Notes: generated from the sequence alone by a model not told the origin. Shown: positions 1 to 10,866, counted from the first letter of the stretch. The stretch is 64,000 nucleotides of DNA from Bifidobacterium callimiconis (GCF_003952005.1 NZ_QXGJ01000007.1:124033-188032); one strand, 5' to 3'. A program made the numbers and translations.

Positions 1-168
1 GCCGGCGAAGCGTTCCGCGAGAACGATCTGGTCGTTAAGGAAACGTTCGTCGACGAGGGCGTTACCATGAAGCGATTCCGCGCACGTGCCCAGGGCCGTG
101 CCGCTCGCATCAACAAGCGCACCAGCCACATCACGGTTATCGTCGCCGACAAGGAAGGAGCCCGATAA
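1..168 (+). CDS. rplV: 50S ribosomal protein L22, C-terminal part
   Basis: The open frame enters from the left edge and ends at TAA 166-168. The 55 visible residues carry the L22 C-terminal signature ([12 protein letters not shown] followed by [11 protein letters not shown]), the beta-hairpin region that lines the peptide exit tunnel in this family. The stop overlaps the rpsC start by one base (TAATG), as expected inside the S10 operon. The start codon lies outside the window. Confidence 0.95.
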   Translation, partial: AGEAFRENDLVVKETFVDEGVTMKRFRARAQGRAARINKRTSHITVIVADKEGAR

Positions 169-965
169 TGGGTCAGAAGATCAACCCGTTTGGGTACCGT
201 CTGGGCGTGACCGAATCCCACCGCAGCCGTTGGTTCTCCGATTCCAACAAGCCCGGTGAGCGTTACAGCGACTTCGTTCTCGAAGACGACAAGATCCGCA
301 AGGCCCTGAACGCCGATCTCGAGCGCGCTGGCGTGTCCCGCATCGTGATCGAGCGCACCCGCGACCGCGTGCGTGTGGACATCCACACCGCTCGTCCGGG
401 CATCGTCATCGGCCGTCGTGGCGCCGAGGCCGACAAGGTCCGCGCCAAGCTCGAGAAGCTGACTGGCAAGCAGGTCCAGCTCAACATCTTCGAGGTCAAG
501 AACGCCGCCATCGACGCCCAGCTCGTGGCTCAGGGCATCGCCGAGCAGCTCACCAACCGCGTGACCTTCCGTCGCGCCATGCGCAAGGCTCAGCAGGACG
601 CCATGCGCGCCGGTGCCAAGGGTATCCGTATCAAGCTCTCGGGCCGTCTCGGCGGCGCCGAAATGAGCCGTTCGGAGTTCTACCGCGAAGGCCGCGTGCC
701 GCTGCAGACGCTGCGCGCCCTCATCGACTACGGCTTCTTCGAAGCCCGCACCACCTACGGCCGCATCGGCGTGAAGGTGTGGATCTACAAGGGCGACATG
801 ACCGAGCGTGAGTTCGAGGAGCAGCAGGCTCAGCAGAACAACGGCCGTGGTCGCCGCGGTGACCGCCGTCCGCGTCGTGGCTCCCGCAACAACGCCCAGG
901 CCAAGGCCGCTCCGGCTCAGGCCGAGGCCAAGGAAGCCGCTCCCGCCACGGAAGCAAAGGAGTAA
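168..965 (+). CDS. rpsC: 30S ribosomal protein S3
   Basis: 265 residues, full-length S3. It opens with [13 protein letters not shown], and the KH domain is seen as [15 protein letters not shown] near residue 80. The S3 C-terminal domain follows ([23 protein letters not shown]). A basic then Ala/Glu/Pro-rich tail of about 45 residues goes beyond the E. coli protein, as is common in actinobacteria. S3 lies at the mRNA entry site of the small subunit. The start overlaps the rplV stop, so the two are probably translationally coupled. Confidence 0.98.
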   Translation: MGQKINPFGYRLGVTESHRSRWFSDSNKPGERYSDFVLEDDKIRKALNADLERAGVSRIVIERTRDRVRVDIHTARPGIVIGRRGAEADKVRAKLEKLTGKQVQLNIFEVKNAAIDAQLVAQGIAEQLTNRVTFRRAMRKAQQDAMRAGAKGIRIKLSGRLGGAEMSRSEFYREGRVPLQTLRALIDYGFFEARTTYGRIGVKVWIYKGDMTEREFEEQQAQQNNGRGRRGDRRPRRGSRNNAQAKAAPAQAEAKEAAPATEAKE

Positions 966-970
966 CCCAG

Positions 971-1390
971 ATGCTTATTCCGAAGAGGACTAAATATCGC
1001 AAGCAGCACCGTCCGGTCCGCAAGGGCATGTCCAAGGGCGGCAACGAGATCGCTTTCGGCGATTTCGGTATCCAGGCGCTGGCTCCGGCTTACGTGACCA
1101 ACCGCCAGATCGAGGCGGCTCGTATCGCCATGACCCGCTACATCAAGCGTGGCGGTCGTGTGTGGATCACGATCTTCCCTGATCGTCCGCTCACCAAGAA
1201 GCCGCTCGGCACCCGAATGGGTTCCGGTAAGGGCACCCCGGAGTTCTGGATCGCCAACGTGCGTCCGGGCCGCGTGATGTTCGAAATCGGCGGTGTCTCG
1301 GAGGATGTCGCACGCGAGGCTCTGCGCCGCGCCGTGGACAAGCTCCCCATGAAGTGCAGGATCATTGCTCGTGAAGGTGGTGACAACTGA
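971..1390 (+). CDS. rplP: 50S ribosomal protein L16
   Basis: 139 residues, usual length. The family start [14 protein letters not shown] and the motifs [16 protein letters not shown] and LPMKCRII are plain. L16 helps shape the A-site tRNA pocket of the 50S subunit. It starts 5 bases after the rpsC stop, and its own stop TGA overlaps the rpmC ATG by one base, so it sits mid-operon. Confidence 0.98.
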   Translation: MLIPKRTKYRKQHRPVRKGMSKGGNEIAFGDFGIQALAPAYVTNRQIEAARIAMTRYIKRGGRVWITIFPDRPLTKKPLGTRMGSGKGTPEFWIANVRPGRVMFEIGGVSEDVAREALRRAVDKLPMKCRIIAREGGDN

Positions 1391-1644
1391 TGGCAGTCGG
1401 TACCGCTGATTACACCATTCAGAATCTCAACGCTAAGACCAACGCGGAGATCGAAGAGGCCCTGAAGACCTCCAAGGAAGAGCTGTTCAACCTGCGCTTC
1501 CAGAACGCGACCGGTCAGCTCGACAACACTTCGCGTCTCAAGGCCGTGAAGCGTGACATCGCCCGCATGTACACGGTTCTGCGTGAGCGCGAGCTCGGTA
1601 TCTCCGAGGCTCCCGCGGAATCCGAGAAGACTGAGGAGAAGTAA
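1390..1644 (+). CDS. rpmC: 50S ribosomal protein L29
   Basis: 84 residues. The core [20 protein letters not shown], followed by [20 protein letters not shown], is typical L29, a two-helix protein near the exit tunnel and SRP docking site. Short extensions at both ends make it longer than the roughly 63-residue E. coli protein. The start overlaps the rplP stop by one base. Confidence 0.97.
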   Translation: MAVGTADYTIQNLNAKTNAEIEEALKTSKEELFNLRFQNATGQLDNTSRLKAVKRDIARMYTVLRERELGISEAPAESEKTEEK

Positions 1645-1646
1645 GC

Positions 1647-1907
1647 ATGGCTGAAGAGCGTAACTTCCGCAAGGTTCGCCGTGGCTATGTCGTGTCCGAA
1701 GCTATGGACAAGACCATCACGGTCGAGATCGAGCAGCGTTCGACCCACCCGCTGTACGGCAAGGTCGTCCGCACCACCAGCAAGGTCAAGGCCCATGATG
1801 AACACAACGAAGCCCACGTTGGCGACCTTGTGAGTATTATGGAGACTCGGCCCATCAGCAAGACGAAGCGCTGGCGTCTGGACGCCATCGTGGAGCGCGC
1901 CAAGTAA
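1647..1907 (+). CDS. rpsQ: 30S ribosomal protein S17
   Basis: 86 residues. The OB-fold signature is clear: [19 protein letters not shown], then HPLYGKVV, and [21 protein letters not shown]17 is a primary 16S rRNA binder. It starts 2 bases after the rpmC stop. A 91-bp gap with a strong hairpin follows it, the only sizeable break between rplV and rpsN. Confidence 0.97.
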   Translation: MAEERNFRKVRRGYVVSEAMDKTITVEIEQRSTHPLYGKVVRTTSKVKAHDEHNEAHVGDLVSIMETRPISKTKRWRLDAIVERAK

Positions 1908-1927
1908 ATAAAGTTCGGCAAGGCTCG

Positions 1928-1969
1928 CCCAACACCTGGGCGGTTGGAAACGACCGCCCAGGTGTTGGG
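1928..1969. promoter_or_regulatory. Perfect 17-bp inverted repeat between rpsQ and rplN
   Basis: Arms 1928-1944 and 1953-1969 are perfectly complementary over 17 bases with an 8-base loop. No T-tract follows; the next bases are purine-rich (GGAGGACC). It lies at the S10/spc operon border, so it could act as a weak terminator, attenuator or RNA processing site. The structure is directly visible, the function is inferred. Confidence 0.7.
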
Positions 1970-1998
1970 GGAGGACCAGCTCGGCTTAAGGAGAATCA

Positions 1999-2367
1999 AT
2001 GATTCAGCAGGAATCGCGACTTCGTGTCGCCGACAACACGGGTGCCAAGGAGCTCTTGACCATCCGCGTGCTCGGTGGTTCGAAGCGCCGCTATGCAGGC
2101 ATTGGCGACGTCATCGTTGCCACTGTCAAGGACGCCATTCCCGGCGGATCGGTCAAGAAGAGCGACGTGGTCAAGGCCGTGGTCGTTCGTACCGTGAAGG
2201 AAACCCGCCGCGCCGATGGCTCCTACATCAAGTTCGACGAGAACGCCGCTGTCATTCTCGGTTCCGGCCGTGAACCCAAGGGCACTCGTATTTTCGGACC
2301 GGTCGGTCGTGAGCTGCGCGACAAGCGCTTCATGAAGATCGTGTCCCTCGCCCCGGAGGTGATCTGA
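1999..2367 (+). CDS. rplN: 50S ribosomal protein L14
   Basis: 122 residues, canonical length. Family motifs [35 protein letters not shown] and [16 protein letters not shown] are present. L14 forms an intersubunit bridge with 16S rRNA. It is the first gene of the spc group here, with RBS AAGGAGA before its ATG and the upstream hairpin at 1928-1969. Its TGA stop directly abuts the rplX GTG. Confidence 0.98.
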   Translation: MIQQESRLRVADNTGAKELLTIRVLGGSKRRYAGIGDVIVATVKDAIPGGSVKKSDVVKAVVVRTVKETRRADGSYIKFDENAAVILGSGREPKGTRIFGPVGRELRDKRFMKIVSLAPEVI

Positions 2368-2703
2368 GTGGTAGCAAAGATCAAGACCGGCGATGAGGTC
2401 AAGGTCATCCGTGGCAAGGATCGCGGTAAGGAAGGCAAGGTCCTCCGCATTCTGCCGAACGATCGCCTGATCGTCGAAGGTGTTCAGATCGTCAAGAAGC
2501 ACGTCCGCGCCACCCAGCAGGGCCAGCAGGCCGGCATCGTGTCCGTCGAGGCTCCGATCCATCGCTCCAACGTGATGGTCATCGATCCTGAGACGAAGCA
2601 GCCGACCCGCGTCGGCGTCGTCGTCAAGGAAGAAGCCCGTGACGGCAAGGTGAAGACGGTGCGCGTGCGCGTCGCCAAGAAGTCCGGAAAGGAGCTGGCA
2701 TGA
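2368..2703 (+). CDS. rplX: 50S ribosomal protein L24
   Basis: 111 residues. The KOW motif [20 protein letters not shown] is at the N-terminus, followed by [15 protein letters not shown]24 is an early 23S rRNA assembly initiator. The start is GTG at 2368, immediately after the rplN stop. The stop overlaps rplE by four bases (ATGA), indicating translational coupling. Confidence 0.97.
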   Translation: MVAKIKTGDEVKVIRGKDRGKEGKVLRILPNDRLIVEGVQIVKKHVRATQQGQQAGIVSVEAPIHRSNVMVIDPETKQPTRVGVVVKEEARDGKVKTVRVRVAKKSGKELA

Positions 2704-3272
2704 CCGATACCACTATCGAAGCGCCGGCCACCCCGCGCCTGAAGCAGTTCTACAAGGACAGCATCATCCCCGAGCTGGAGAAGGAGTTCAAGTACTCCAA
2801 CCCCATGCAGGTCGCCCGTGTGCAGAAGGTCGTCGTCTCCATGGGCGTCGGCGCTGCCGCTCGTGACTCCAAGCTCATCGAAGGTGCCGTCAAGGACCTC
2901 ACCGCCATCACCGGTCAGAAGCCGAAGATCACCAAGGCCAAGAAGTCCGTCGCGCAGTTCCACCTGCGTGAAGGCCAGGCCATCGGTGCGTACGTGACCC
3001 TCCGCGGCGATCGTATGTGGGAGTTCCTGGACCGCCTGCTGACCCTGGCCCTGCCGCGTATCCGCGATTTCCGCGGCATCAACGGCAACCAGTTCGACGG
3101 CAACGGCAACTACAACTTCGGTCTGACGGAACAGACCATGTTCCTGGAGATCAACCCCGACGAGATCGATCACCAGCGTGGTATGGACATCACCGTCGTG
3201 ACTTCGACCAAGGACGACAAGGAAGCTCAGGTTCTCCTGAAGCACCTTGGCTTCCCGTTCAAGGAGAACTGA
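2700..3272 (+). CDS. rplE: 50S ribosomal protein L5
   Basis: 190 residues. L5 signatures include [18 protein letters not shown], a 5S-rRNA contact region, and [20 protein letters not shown]. The length is slightly above E. coli because of a short N-terminal extension. L5 is part of the 5S RNP and the central protuberance. The ATG overlaps the rplX stop; rpsN follows one base after its own stop. Confidence 0.98.
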   Translation: MTDTTIEAPATPRLKQFYKDSIIPELEKEFKYSNPMQVARVQKVVVSMGVGAAARDSKLIEGAVKDLTAITGQKPKITKAKKSVAQFHLREGQAIGAYVTLRGDRMWEFLDRLLTLALPRIRDFRGINGNQFDGNGNYNFGLTEQTMFLEINPDEIDHQRGMDITVVTSTKDDKEAQVLLKHLGFPFKEN

Positions 3273-3273
3273 T

Positions 3274-3459
3274 ATGGCAAAAACCGCTCTGAAGAACAAG
3301 GCGGCCGGCAAGCCCAAGTTCAAGGTGCGCGCCTACACGCGCTGCCAGGTCTGCGGTCGTCCCCATTCCGTGTATCGCAAGTTCGGTCTGTGCCGCGTCT
3401 GCCTTCGTGAGAAGGCCCACCGCGGTGAGCTGCCCGGCGTTACGAAGTCCAGTTGGTAA
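3274..3459 (+). CDS. rpsN: 30S ribosomal protein S14, zinc-ribbon type
   Basis: 61 residues from ATG 3274, one base after the rplE stop. An in-frame upstream start inside rplE is not needed. Two CxxC pairs ([20 protein letters not shown]) form the zinc ribbon of the short, zinc-dependent S14 (rpsZ class). The ending LPGVTKSSW is the family C-terminus. It sits at the conserved position between L5 and S8. Confidence 0.97.
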   Translation: MAKTALKNKAAGKPKFKVRAYTRCQVCGRPHSVYRKFGLCRVCLREKAHRGELPGVTKSSW

Positions 3460-3476
3460 ATATCGACGCTGAAGGT

Positions 3477-3510
3477 CCGCTGCTTCATCTCGTCTGAGAT
3501 GTTGCGGCGG
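3477..3510. promoter_or_regulatory. Two-part hairpin in the rpsN-rpsH gap
   Basis: In the 81-bp gap, 3477-3483 pairs with 3504-3510 (7 bp including one G-U). After a 2x2 internal loop, 3486-3491 pairs with 3496-3501 (6 bp) closing a 4-base loop. A helix interrupted by a small internal loop just before rpsH is where an S8-type autoregulatory site could lie. That role is inference; the hairpin itself is visible. Confidence 0.5.
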
Positions 3511-3540
3511 AAACCACGGCGAGGAAGGGCATAAGCCCAC

Positions 3541-3939
3541 ATGACAATGACAGATCCCATCGCAGACATGCTCACGCGTCTGCGCAACGCGAGCGCGGCA
3601 AAGCACGAGACCGTGGATATGCCGTACTCCAAGTTCAAGGCTGCTATCGCCGAGATCCTGAAGCGTGAAGGCTACATCAAGGACTTCACCGCCAAGGAAG
3701 CCAAGGTCGGCCAGACTCTCGAGGTCACCCTCAAGTACGGTCCGAACGGCGAGCGCAGCATCGAAGGCATCAAGCGCATCTCCAAGCCCGGTCTTCGTCG
3801 TTACGCGAAGTCCGACGCCCTGCCCATGCCGCTGGGTGGCCTTGGTATCGCCATCATCTCGACCAGCTCGGGACTGATGACCCAGAAGGAATGCCTCAAG
3901 GAAGGCATCGGCGGCGAGATCGTCGCCTACGTGTGGTGA
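3541..3939 (+). CDS. rpsH: 30S ribosomal protein S8
   Basis: 132 residues, full length. The start [17 protein letters not shown] and the conserved C-terminal stretch [13 protein letters not shown] with GGEIVAYVW are diagnostic. S8 binds helix 21 of 16S rRNA and in many bacteria represses its own operon. The ATG follows a GAGGAAGG ribosome binding site about 12 bases upstream. rplF starts 17 bases after the stop. Confidence 0.98.
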   Translation: MTMTDPIADMLTRLRNASAAKHETVDMPYSKFKAAIAEILKREGYIKDFTAKEAKVGQTLEVTLKYGPNGERSIEGIKRISKPGLRRYAKSDALPMPLGGLGIAIISTSSGLMTQKECLKEGIGGEIVAYVW

Positions 3940-3956
3940 GAAAGGAGAGCTGACAC

Positions 3957-4496
3957 ATGGCATCGCATATTGGTAAGCTCCCCATCGCCATCCCGGCTGG
4001 GGTTGAGGTCAAGCTCGAGGGCCAGGCGTTCTCCGCCAAGGGTCCGAAGGGCACCGATTCCTACACCATCCCCGAAGGCATCACCGGCGTCGTTGAGAAC
4101 AACGAGATTGTGCTCACCCCGGCTGATGATCTTCGTCCCACCCGCGCCAAGCACGGCCTGAGCCGCTCGATCATCGCCTCGATGGTCAAGGGCGTGCACG
4201 AGGGCTACGCGAAGCGCCTGCAGATCGTCGGTACCGGTTACCGCGTGGTGGCCAAGGGCAAGGGCCTGGAGTTCTTCCTGGGTTACTCCCACACCATCAC
4301 CGTGAACCCGCCGGAAGGCATTGAGTTCGAGATCGTGAACCCGAACGAGCTCATCGTCAAGGGCACCGACAAGCAGGCTGTCGGCCAGGTTGCAGCGAAC
4401 ATTCGCAAGCTCCGCGCTCCGGAACCCTACAAGGGCAAGGGCGTTAAGTACGCGGATGAGCGCATTCTGCGCAAGGCTGGAAAGGCTGGTAAGTAA
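3957..4496 (+). CDS. rplF: 50S ribosomal protein L6
   Basis: 179 residues. Two L6 repeats are visible; the first starts [18 protein letters not shown], and the C-terminal signature [20 protein letters not shown] is intact. L6 contacts the sarcin-ricin loop region. RBS AAAGGAGAG lies 8 bases before the ATG. The rplR ATG is one base after the stop. Confidence 0.98.
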   Translation: MASHIGKLPIAIPAGVEVKLEGQAFSAKGPKGTDSYTIPEGITGVVENNEIVLTPADDLRPTRAKHGLSRSIIASMVKGVHEGYAKRLQIVGTGYRVVAKGKGLEFFLGYSHTITVNPPEGIEFEIVNPNELIVKGTDKQAVGQVAANIRKLRAPEPYKGKGVKYADERILRKAGKAGK

Positions 4497-4497
4497 T

Positions 4498-4869
4498 ATG
4501 TCCGTCAAGATTTTCGGTAAGGGTAAGAAGGTCGCTCGTCTGCGCCGTCACGCCCGTCTGCGCAAGAAGGTCGTCGGCACCCCGGAGCGTCCGCGTCTGG
4601 TCGTCACCCGTTCCAACCGTCATATGACCGCTCAGATCGTGGACGACACCAAGGGCTTCACCCTGGTGAGCGCCTCCACGATGAACGCCGACTTCCAGGG
4701 CTTCGAGGGCGATAAGACCGCCGCCGCCAAGAAGGTGGGCGAGCTCGTCGCCGAGAAGGCCAAGGCCGCTGGCATCACCGCCGTTGTGTTCGACCGCGGT
4801 GGCAACAAGTACCATGGTCGCGTCGCAGCCGTTGCTGAAGGCGCCCGCGAGGGAGGTCTGGCACTGTGA
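4498..4869 (+). CDS. rplR: 50S ribosomal protein L18
   Basis: 123 residues from ATG 4498. A longer frame running back into rplF is not used. Signatures are [35 protein letters not shown] and [15 protein letters not shown]18 binds 5S rRNA with L5. Its TGA overlaps the GTG start of rpsE by four bases (GTGA). Confidence 0.97.
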   Translation: MSVKIFGKGKKVARLRRHARLRKKVVGTPERPRLVVTRSNRHMTAQIVDDTKGFTLVSASTMNADFQGFEGDKTAAAKKVGELVAEKAKAAGITAVVFDRGGNKYHGRVAAVAEGAREGGLAL

Positions 4870-5597
4870 GCGACAACGAAGTGAAGGAAACCCAAGTGGC
4901 TGAAGATTCGAAGAACGAAACCGAAGCCGCCTCCAAGAACGAGGATCGCAAGGGCCGCCGTGGCGGTCGTGGCGAAGGTCGTCGTGGCGAGCGTCGCAAC
5001 CGTCGCGAGGAGAACCGTGGCGACGAGCTGATGGACCGCGTGGTCACCATCAACCGTGTGGCCAAGACCCACAAGGGTGGTCGTACGTTCAGCTTCGCCG
5101 CTCTCGTGGTCGTCGGTGACGGCAACGGCACCGTCGGCGTGGGCTACGGCAAGTCCCGCGAGGTCCCGGCTGCTATCGCCAAGGGCCAGCTCGACGCCAA
5201 GAAGCACATGTTCACCGTTCCGCGCGTGCGTGGCACCATCACCCACCCGGTGATCGGTCACGACGCCGCCGGCACCGTGCTGCTGCGTCCGGCTGCTCCG
5301 GGTACCGGTGTTATCGCCGGTGGCCCGGTCCGTGCCGTCCTGGAGTGCGCTGGCATCTCCGACATCCTGACCAAGTCCATGGGCTCCTCCAACGCGATCA
5401 ACACCGTGAACGCTGTTGTGGACGCCCTGAAGCAGCTCGAAGAGCCCGAAGAGGTTGCTGCCCGTCGTGGCTTGAGCCTCGAAGAGGTTGCTCCCGAGTC
5501 CCTGCTCCGCGAGCGTGCCGCTGGCATCGCCGAGGCCCGCAAGGCTCGTGAAGAGGCTGCTGCCGCCAAGGCCGCTGAAGAAAAGGACGGTGAGTGA
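4866..5597 (+). CDS. rpsE: 30S ribosomal protein S5
   Basis: 243 residues, GTG start overlapping the rplR stop. The core begins [21 protein letters not shown], followed by [15 protein letters not shown] and the C-terminal motif [16 protein letters not shown]. It is extended relative to E. coli S5 (about 167 residues). The additions are an acidic then Arg/Gly-rich N-terminal segment of about 55 residues ([15 protein letters not shown]) and an Ala/Glu-rich tail, both probably flexible. The core is involved in decoding fidelity. Confidence 0.97.
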   Translation: MSDNEVKETQVAEDSKNETEAASKNEDRKGRRGGRGEGRRGERRNRREENRGDELMDRVVTINRVAKTHKGGRTFSFAALVVVGDGNGTVGVGYGKSREVPAAIAKGQLDAKKHMFTVPRVRGTITHPVIGHDAAGTVLLRPAAPGTGVIAGGPVRAVLECAGISDILTKSMGSSNAINTVNAVVDALKQLEEPEEVAARRGLSLEEVAPESLLRERAAGIAEARKAREEAAAAKAAEEKDGE

Positions 5598-5779
5598 TGG
5601 CTAACCTGAAGATCACGCTGGTCCGTGGTTTTGCCGGCAAGACCGAGGTGCAGAAGGCTAACGCCCAGTCCCTCGGCCTGCGCAAGATCGGCCAGTCCGT
5701 TATCCGTGAGGACACCCCCGTGTACCGTGGCATGATCGACAAGATCCGCCACATGGTCACCGTTGAGGAGGCAGACTGA
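5597..5779 (+). CDS. rpmD: 50S ribosomal protein L30
   Basis: 60 residues from ATG 5597, which overlaps the rpsE TGA by one base. A GTG one codon earlier is possible but not needed. The sequence [20 protein letters not shown], then [17 protein letters not shown], matches L30. It sits in the conserved S5-L30-L15 order. Confidence 0.95.
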   Translation: MANLKITLVRGFAGKTEVQKANAQSLGLRKIGQSVIREDTPVYRGMIDKIRHMVTVEEAD

Positions 5780-5781
5780 TT

Positions 5782-6246
5782 ATGGCTGAGAACAACGAAG
5801 AAGTCACGATCATCCGCATGCATGACCTGCGTCCTGCCCCCGGCGCCAACAAGGACCGCATCCGTGTCGGTCGTGGTGAAGGCTCCAAGGGTAAGACCTC
5901 CGGTCGTGGCACCAAGGGCACCAAGGCCCGCTACTCGGTTCGTCCGGGCTTCGAAGGTGGACAGCTGCCGCTGTACATGCGCCTTCCGAAGCTGCGCGGC
6001 TTCAAGAGCCCGTTCAAGAAGCAGTTCCAGGTCGTGAACCTCGCCCGTCTCGCTGAGCTCTACCCGCAGGGTGGCGAAGTGACCGTCGAGGATCTTGTGG
6101 CCAAGGGTGCAGTCCGCAAGGGCTTCCCGGTCAAGGTCCTCGGTGACGGCGAAGTGGCTGCCGCCTTCACCCTCAAGGGCGTGAAGGTCTCCGCTTCCGC
6201 GAAGTCCAAGATCGAGGCTGCCGGAGGCTCCATCTCCGAGGAGTAA
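5782..6246 (+). CDS. rplO: 50S ribosomal protein L15
   Basis: 154 residues. The motifs [37 protein letters not shown] and [18 protein letters not shown] identify L15, a late-assembly 23S rRNA binder with a basic extended N-terminus. It is the last ribosomal gene before secY, and a strong inverted repeat follows its stop. Confidence 0.98.
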   Translation: MAENNEEVTIIRMHDLRPAPGANKDRIRVGRGEGSKGKTSGRGTKGTKARYSVRPGFEGGQLPLYMRLPKLRGFKSPFKKQFQVVNLARLAELYPQGGEVTVEDLVAKGAVRKGFPVKVLGDGEVAAAFTLKGVKVSASAKSKIEAAGGSISEE

Positions 6247-6273
6247 TTCCCCGGGAGAAGGCTTCTAGCTAAT

Positions 6274-6313
6274 GCAATGACCCTCCCCACTCAACTGTGG
6301 GGAGGGTCATTGC
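6274..6313. terminator. Perfect 17-bp hairpin between rplO and secY
   Basis: Arms 6274-6290 and 6297-6313 pair perfectly with a 6-base loop. There is no T-run after the right arm. It may be a U-tract-less terminator or attenuator separating the spc ribosomal genes from secY-adk, which are needed at lower levels. The structure is certain, the role inferred. Confidence 0.6.
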
Positions 6314-6374
6314 GTATGTGTACACTGTGTGTTTGTGCGTGTCACGCGCATGAACACCAAGGGAGGAACACCCA

Positions 6375-7712
<1,338 letters not shown>

Positions 7713-7713
7713 T

Positions 7714-8280
7714 ATGCGACTCCTCATCATGGGCCCGCAGGGCGTAGGCAAGGGTACCCAGGCGGCCAAGCTGGCCGAGCACTACGGCATCCCGACCATC
7801 TCCACCGGCGACATCTTCCGCTTCAACATCAAGAACAAGACGGAGCTGGGCGTGGAGGCCCTCAAGTACATCGACAAGGGCGAGCTGGTTCCCGACGAGC
7901 TGACCAACCGCATCGTCGAGGACCGTCTGGCCCAAGACGACGCTAAGAACGGCTGGATCCTCGACGGCTACCCGCGCAACGCCTCCCAGGTTGAGGCCCT
8001 CGACGGCATCCTTGCCAAGCTGGGCACCCCGCTCAACGCCGTGGTGGCGCTCGACGCCGACCACGACGTGCTGATGGAGCGCATGAAGAAGCGCGCCGAG
8101 ATCGAGGGTCGTTCCGACGACACCCCGGAGGCCATCGCCAAGCGTCTTGACGTGTACGCCAAGGAGACCGCTCCGCTGCTCGACACCTATGCCGAGCGCG
8201 GTCTGCTGGTCAAGATCGACGGCGTGGGCGAGATCGACGCCATCCAGGCGAACATCGTCAGCGCCCTCGACGCCCGCTGA
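7714..8280 (+). CDS. adk: Adenylate kinase, short LID type
   Basis: 188 residues. The P-loop [13 protein letters not shown] is at residues 7-19; the AMP-site stretch ISTGDIFR and [13 protein letters not shown] follow. It interconverts ATP + AMP and 2 ADP. The length matches actinobacterial enzymes with a minimal LID lacking the zinc-type insertion. In many actinobacteria map follows adk, but here a hairpin and infA come next; map is at 40445. Confidence 0.97.
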   Translation: MRLLIMGPQGVGKGTQAAKLAEHYGIPTISTGDIFRFNIKNKTELGVEALKYIDKGELVPDELTNRIVEDRLAQDDAKNGWILDGYPRNASQVEALDGILAKLGTPLNAVVALDADHDVLMERMKKRAEIEGRSDDTPEAIAKRLDVYAKETAPLLDTYAERGLLVKIDGVGEIDAIQANIVSALDAR

Positions 8281-8309
8281 GTGGTTCTTCCATAACAGCC
8301 ATATATATT

Positions 8310-8352
8310 GAGACACGACGTGTCCGCTCGACTTGCGGACACGTCGTGTCTC
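8310..8352. terminator. Perfect 18-bp hairpin between adk and infA
   Basis: Arms 8310-8327 and 8335-8352 are perfect complements with a 7-base loop. The right arm is followed by TGTTATATTG, not by a plain T-run. The hairpin probably ends secY-adk transcripts, and its right arm overlaps the spacer of the infA promoter. Confidence 0.65.
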
Positions 8353-8361
8353 TGTTATATT
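8333..8361 (+). promoter_or_regulatory. Probable housekeeping promoter of infA-rpmJ-rpsM-rpsK-rpoA-rplQ
   Basis: A -35 TTGCGG at 8333-8338 and a -10 TATATT at 8356-8361 are separated by exactly 17 bp. Most of the -35 box and the spacer are the right arm of the 8310-8352 inverted repeat. The infA ATG lies about 65 bases downstream of the -10, leaving room for a leader. Confidence 0.6.
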
Positions 8362-8426
8362 GTCTATTTGGTGTGTCTTCGGGCATATCTTTAAGTAATT
8401 GTAGCCAAGGATCGGATCAGGAGCTC

Positions 8427-8645
8427 ATGGCAAAAGACGGTGTGATTGAGGTAGAAGGTCGTGTTGTCGAAGCATTGCCGAACGCAATGTTCCGTGTCGA
8501 ACTGGAAAACAAGCACATCGTTCTGGCGACCATCTCCGGAAAGATGCGGAAGAACTACATTCGCATCCTCCCGCAGGATCGCGTCGTGCTGGAAATGAGC
8601 CCGTACGACCTGAACCGCGGCCGCATTACCTACCGTTACAAGTAA
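8427..8645 (+). CDS. infA: Translation initiation factor IF-1
   Basis: 72 residues from ATG 8427 with RBS AGGAG at 8418-8423. A longer in-frame start upstream would add non-conserved residues overlapping the promoter. The sequence [20 protein letters not shown], then FRVELENKH and [15 protein letters not shown], is standard IF-1, an S1/OB-fold protein at the 30S A site. It is the first gene of the alpha group here. Confidence 0.98.
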   Translation: MAKDGVIEVEGRVVEALPNAMFRVELENKHIVLATISGKMRKNYIRILPQDRVVLEMSPYDLNRGRITYRYK

Positions 8646-8655
8646 AAGGAAAACC

Positions 8656-8769
8656 ATGAAGGTCAGCCCCAGTGTGAAGAAGATCTGCGACAAGTGCCGC
8701 GTGATCCGTCGTCACGGCCGCGTCATGGTGATCTGCGAAAACCCGCGCCACAAGCAGCGCCAGGGCTGA
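8656..8769 (+). CDS. rpmJ: 50S ribosomal protein L36
   Basis: 37 residues: [20 protein letters not shown] followed by [17 protein letters not shown]. The Cys-X2-Cys, Cys and His zinc ligands are intact, so this is the zinc-binding L36. It starts 10 bases after the infA stop, with RBS AAAGGAAA. A 141-bp gap follows. Confidence 0.97.
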   Translation: MKVSPSVKKICDKCRVIRRHGRVMVICENPRHKQRQG

Positions 8770-8910
8770 GAGCAGACCCAGCGGCAATAATCAGGCGCTA
8801 AATCACAGCGTACGCACCACCATATGCGGCGTTGAACCCCAGGTGCGGAGGCCTGGGCCGTGAACTCGGACGATTTGGCGTAAGACCTCCGATGAACAGA
8901 AGGAATCGCA

Positions 8911-9282
8911 ATGGCACGTCTTGCCGGAGTCGACATCCCCAATGAGAAGCGCATTGAGATCGCCCTCACCTACATCTTCGGTGTGGGACGCACTCGTGCG
9001 AAGGAAACGCTCGCAGCGACCGGTATCAACCCGGACACCCGCGTCAAGGACCTCTCCGATGAGCAGCTGATCACGCTGCGTGATTACCTCGAGGGTAATT
9101 ACAAGATCGAGGGCGATCTGCGTCGTGAGGTGGATGCGGATATCCGCCGTAAGATCCAGATCAATTGCTACCAGGGCATGCGCCACCGTAAGCACCTGCC
9201 CGTGCGTGGCCAGCGTACCAAGACCAACGCCCGTACCCGCAAGGGCCCGAAGCGCACGGTCGCCGGTAAGAAGAAGGCCTGA
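8911..9282 (+). CDS. rpsM: 30S ribosomal protein S13
   Basis: 123 residues. [32 protein letters not shown] and the basic tail [19 protein letters not shown] identify S13, which contacts tRNA in the 30S head. RBS AGAAGGAA lies 8 bases before the ATG. The 141-bp gap upstream contains partial inverted repeats (for example around 8841-8862) that could form a leader structure. Confidence 0.98.
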   Translation: MARLAGVDIPNEKRIEIALTYIFGVGRTRAKETLAATGINPDTRVKDLSDEQLITLRDYLEGNYKIEGDLRREVDADIRRKIQINCYQGMRHRKHLPVRGQRTKTNARTRKGPKRTVAGKKKA

Positions 9283-9371
9283 TTTTCTCTCAGGCACGCG
9301 CCTAGGCCACGAGAGTTCGCTCTCATCGCCTAGACCATAGGAAATATTCGTAATCTAGGAAACGAGGATCC

Positions 9372-9770
9372 ATGGCAGCTGCGAAGCAGGCCACGCGCAA
9401 GCCCCGTCGTAGGGACCGTAAGTCGGTTCCCGTCGGACAGGCGCACATCAAGTCCACATTCAACAACACGATCATCTCGATCACCGATCCGTCCGGTGCC
9501 GTCGTCTCCTGGGCGTCCGGTGGCGATGTCGGCTTCAAGGGCTCTCGTAAGTCCACGCCGTACGCCGCTGGCATGGCCGCCGAGGCTGCTGCCCGCAAGG
9601 CCATGGAGCACGGCGTCAAGAAGGTCGACGTGTTCGTGAAAGGCCCGGGTTCCGGTCGTGAGACCGCCATCCGCTCCCTGCAGTCCGCAGGCCTTGAGGT
9701 CGGTTCCATCTCCGACGTCACCCCGCAGGCTCACAACGGCGTTCGCCCCCCGAAGCGTCGCCGCGTCTGA
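9372..9770 (+). CDS. rpsK: 30S ribosomal protein S11
   Basis: 132 residues. [39 protein letters not shown] and the ending [10 protein letters not shown] are diagnostic of S11, a platform protein near the E site. In many actinobacteria rpsD follows; here rpoA comes directly after 79 bp, and no rpsD is seen in the window. Confidence 0.98.
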   Translation: MAAAKQATRKPRRRDRKSVPVGQAHIKSTFNNTIISITDPSGAVVSWASGGDVGFKGSRKSTPYAAGMAAEAAARKAMEHGVKKVDVFVKGPGSGRETAIRSLQSAGLEVGSISDVTPQAHNGVRPPKRRRV

Positions 9771-9849
9771 AGCACTGACTAGAAAGTAAACGTCCAACCC
9801 GCGAGAGCCGGTGCGTGCACAACCGGTTCGAGCTGAAAGGATAAGAAAA

Positions 9850-10845
9850 GTGCTTATTGCCCAGCGTCCGACCCTGACTGAGGAAGTCCTTAATCCCCAG
9901 CGTTCGCGCTTCACCATCGAGCCGCTCGAGCCTGGCTTCGGCTACACGCTCGGCAACTCGCTCCGTCGTACGCTGCTGAGCTCCATCCCCGGAGCCGCAG
10001 TGACGAGCGTGCGCATCGACGGTGCCCAGCACGAGTTCACCACGCTTCCGGGCGTGAAGGAGGATGTCGCTGAGATCCTCCTGAACCTCAAGAACCTCGT
10101 GCTGACGAGCGAATATGACGAGCCCGTCGTCATGTACCTGCGCAAGAACGGCGAGGGCGAGGCCACTGCCGGCGACATCACGCCTCCGGCCGGCGTCGTC
10201 ATCTCGAACCCGGATCTTCACATCGCCACCCTCGCCGAGGATGGCTCCCTGGAGATCGAGTTCACCGTCGAGCGTGGCCGTGGCTACGTGCCCGCTCAGA
10301 TGAACAAGCAGGAGACGGGCGAAATCGGTCGCATTCCGGTGGATTCCATCTACTCTCCGGTGCTCAAGGTCAGCTACAAGGTCGAGGCCACCCGCGTGGA
10401 GCAGCGCACCGACTTCGACAAGCTGATCCTCGACGTGGAGACCAAGCCGGCCATCTCCCCGCGCGACGCCGTGGCTTCCGCGGGTTCGACCCTCGTTGAG
10501 CTGTTCAGCCTCTGCCGTGAGCTCAACAACCAGGCCGAAGGTATCGAGGTCGGTCCGGTTCCGGTTGTGGAAGAAGCCAACCCCGAAATGGCGGTTCCGA
10601 TCGAGGAGCTGAACCTCACCCAGCGCAGCTACAACTGCCTGAAGCGCGAGGGCATCTCGACGATCGGCGAGCTGGTCGCCCACACGGAGCAGGATCTGCT
10701 CGACATCCGCAATTTCGGTATGAAGTCCATCGACGAAGTCAAGGAAAAGCTGCAGGGCCTGGGCCTGTCGCTGAAGGCTTCGCCGCTGGGTCTCGATACC
10801 ATCAATCTCGAAGGAGGCACGTTCTTCTCCCCGGAAGACGAGTGA
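9850..10845 (+). CDS. rpoA: DNA-directed RNA polymerase subunit alpha
   Basis: 331 residues from GTG 9850 with RBS GAAAGGA at 9836-9842; an in-frame start 39 bases earlier lacks family support. The N-terminal assembly domain includes [34 protein letters not shown] (written in two parts). The C-terminal domain binds UP elements and activators ([35 protein letters not shown]). It is positioned between S11 and L17 as in most bacteria. Confidence 0.98.
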   Translation: MLIAQRPTLTEEVLNPQRSRFTIEPLEPGFGYTLGNSLRRTLLSSIPGAAVTSVRIDGAQHEFTTLPGVKEDVAEILLNLKNLVLTSEYDEPVVMYLRKNGEGEATAGDITPPAGVVISNPDLHIATLAEDGSLEIEFTVERGRGYVPAQMNKQETGEIGRIPVDSIYSPVLKVSYKVEATRVEQRTDFDKLILDVETKPAISPRDAVASAGSTLVELFSLCRELNNQAEGIEVGPVPVVEEANPEMAVPIEELNLTQRSYNCLKREGISTIGELVAHTEQDLLDIRNFGMKSIDEVKEKLQGLGLSLKASPLGLDTINLEGGTFFSPEDE

Positions 10846-10866
10846 TCGCCCCGGCGAACTCGCCTG

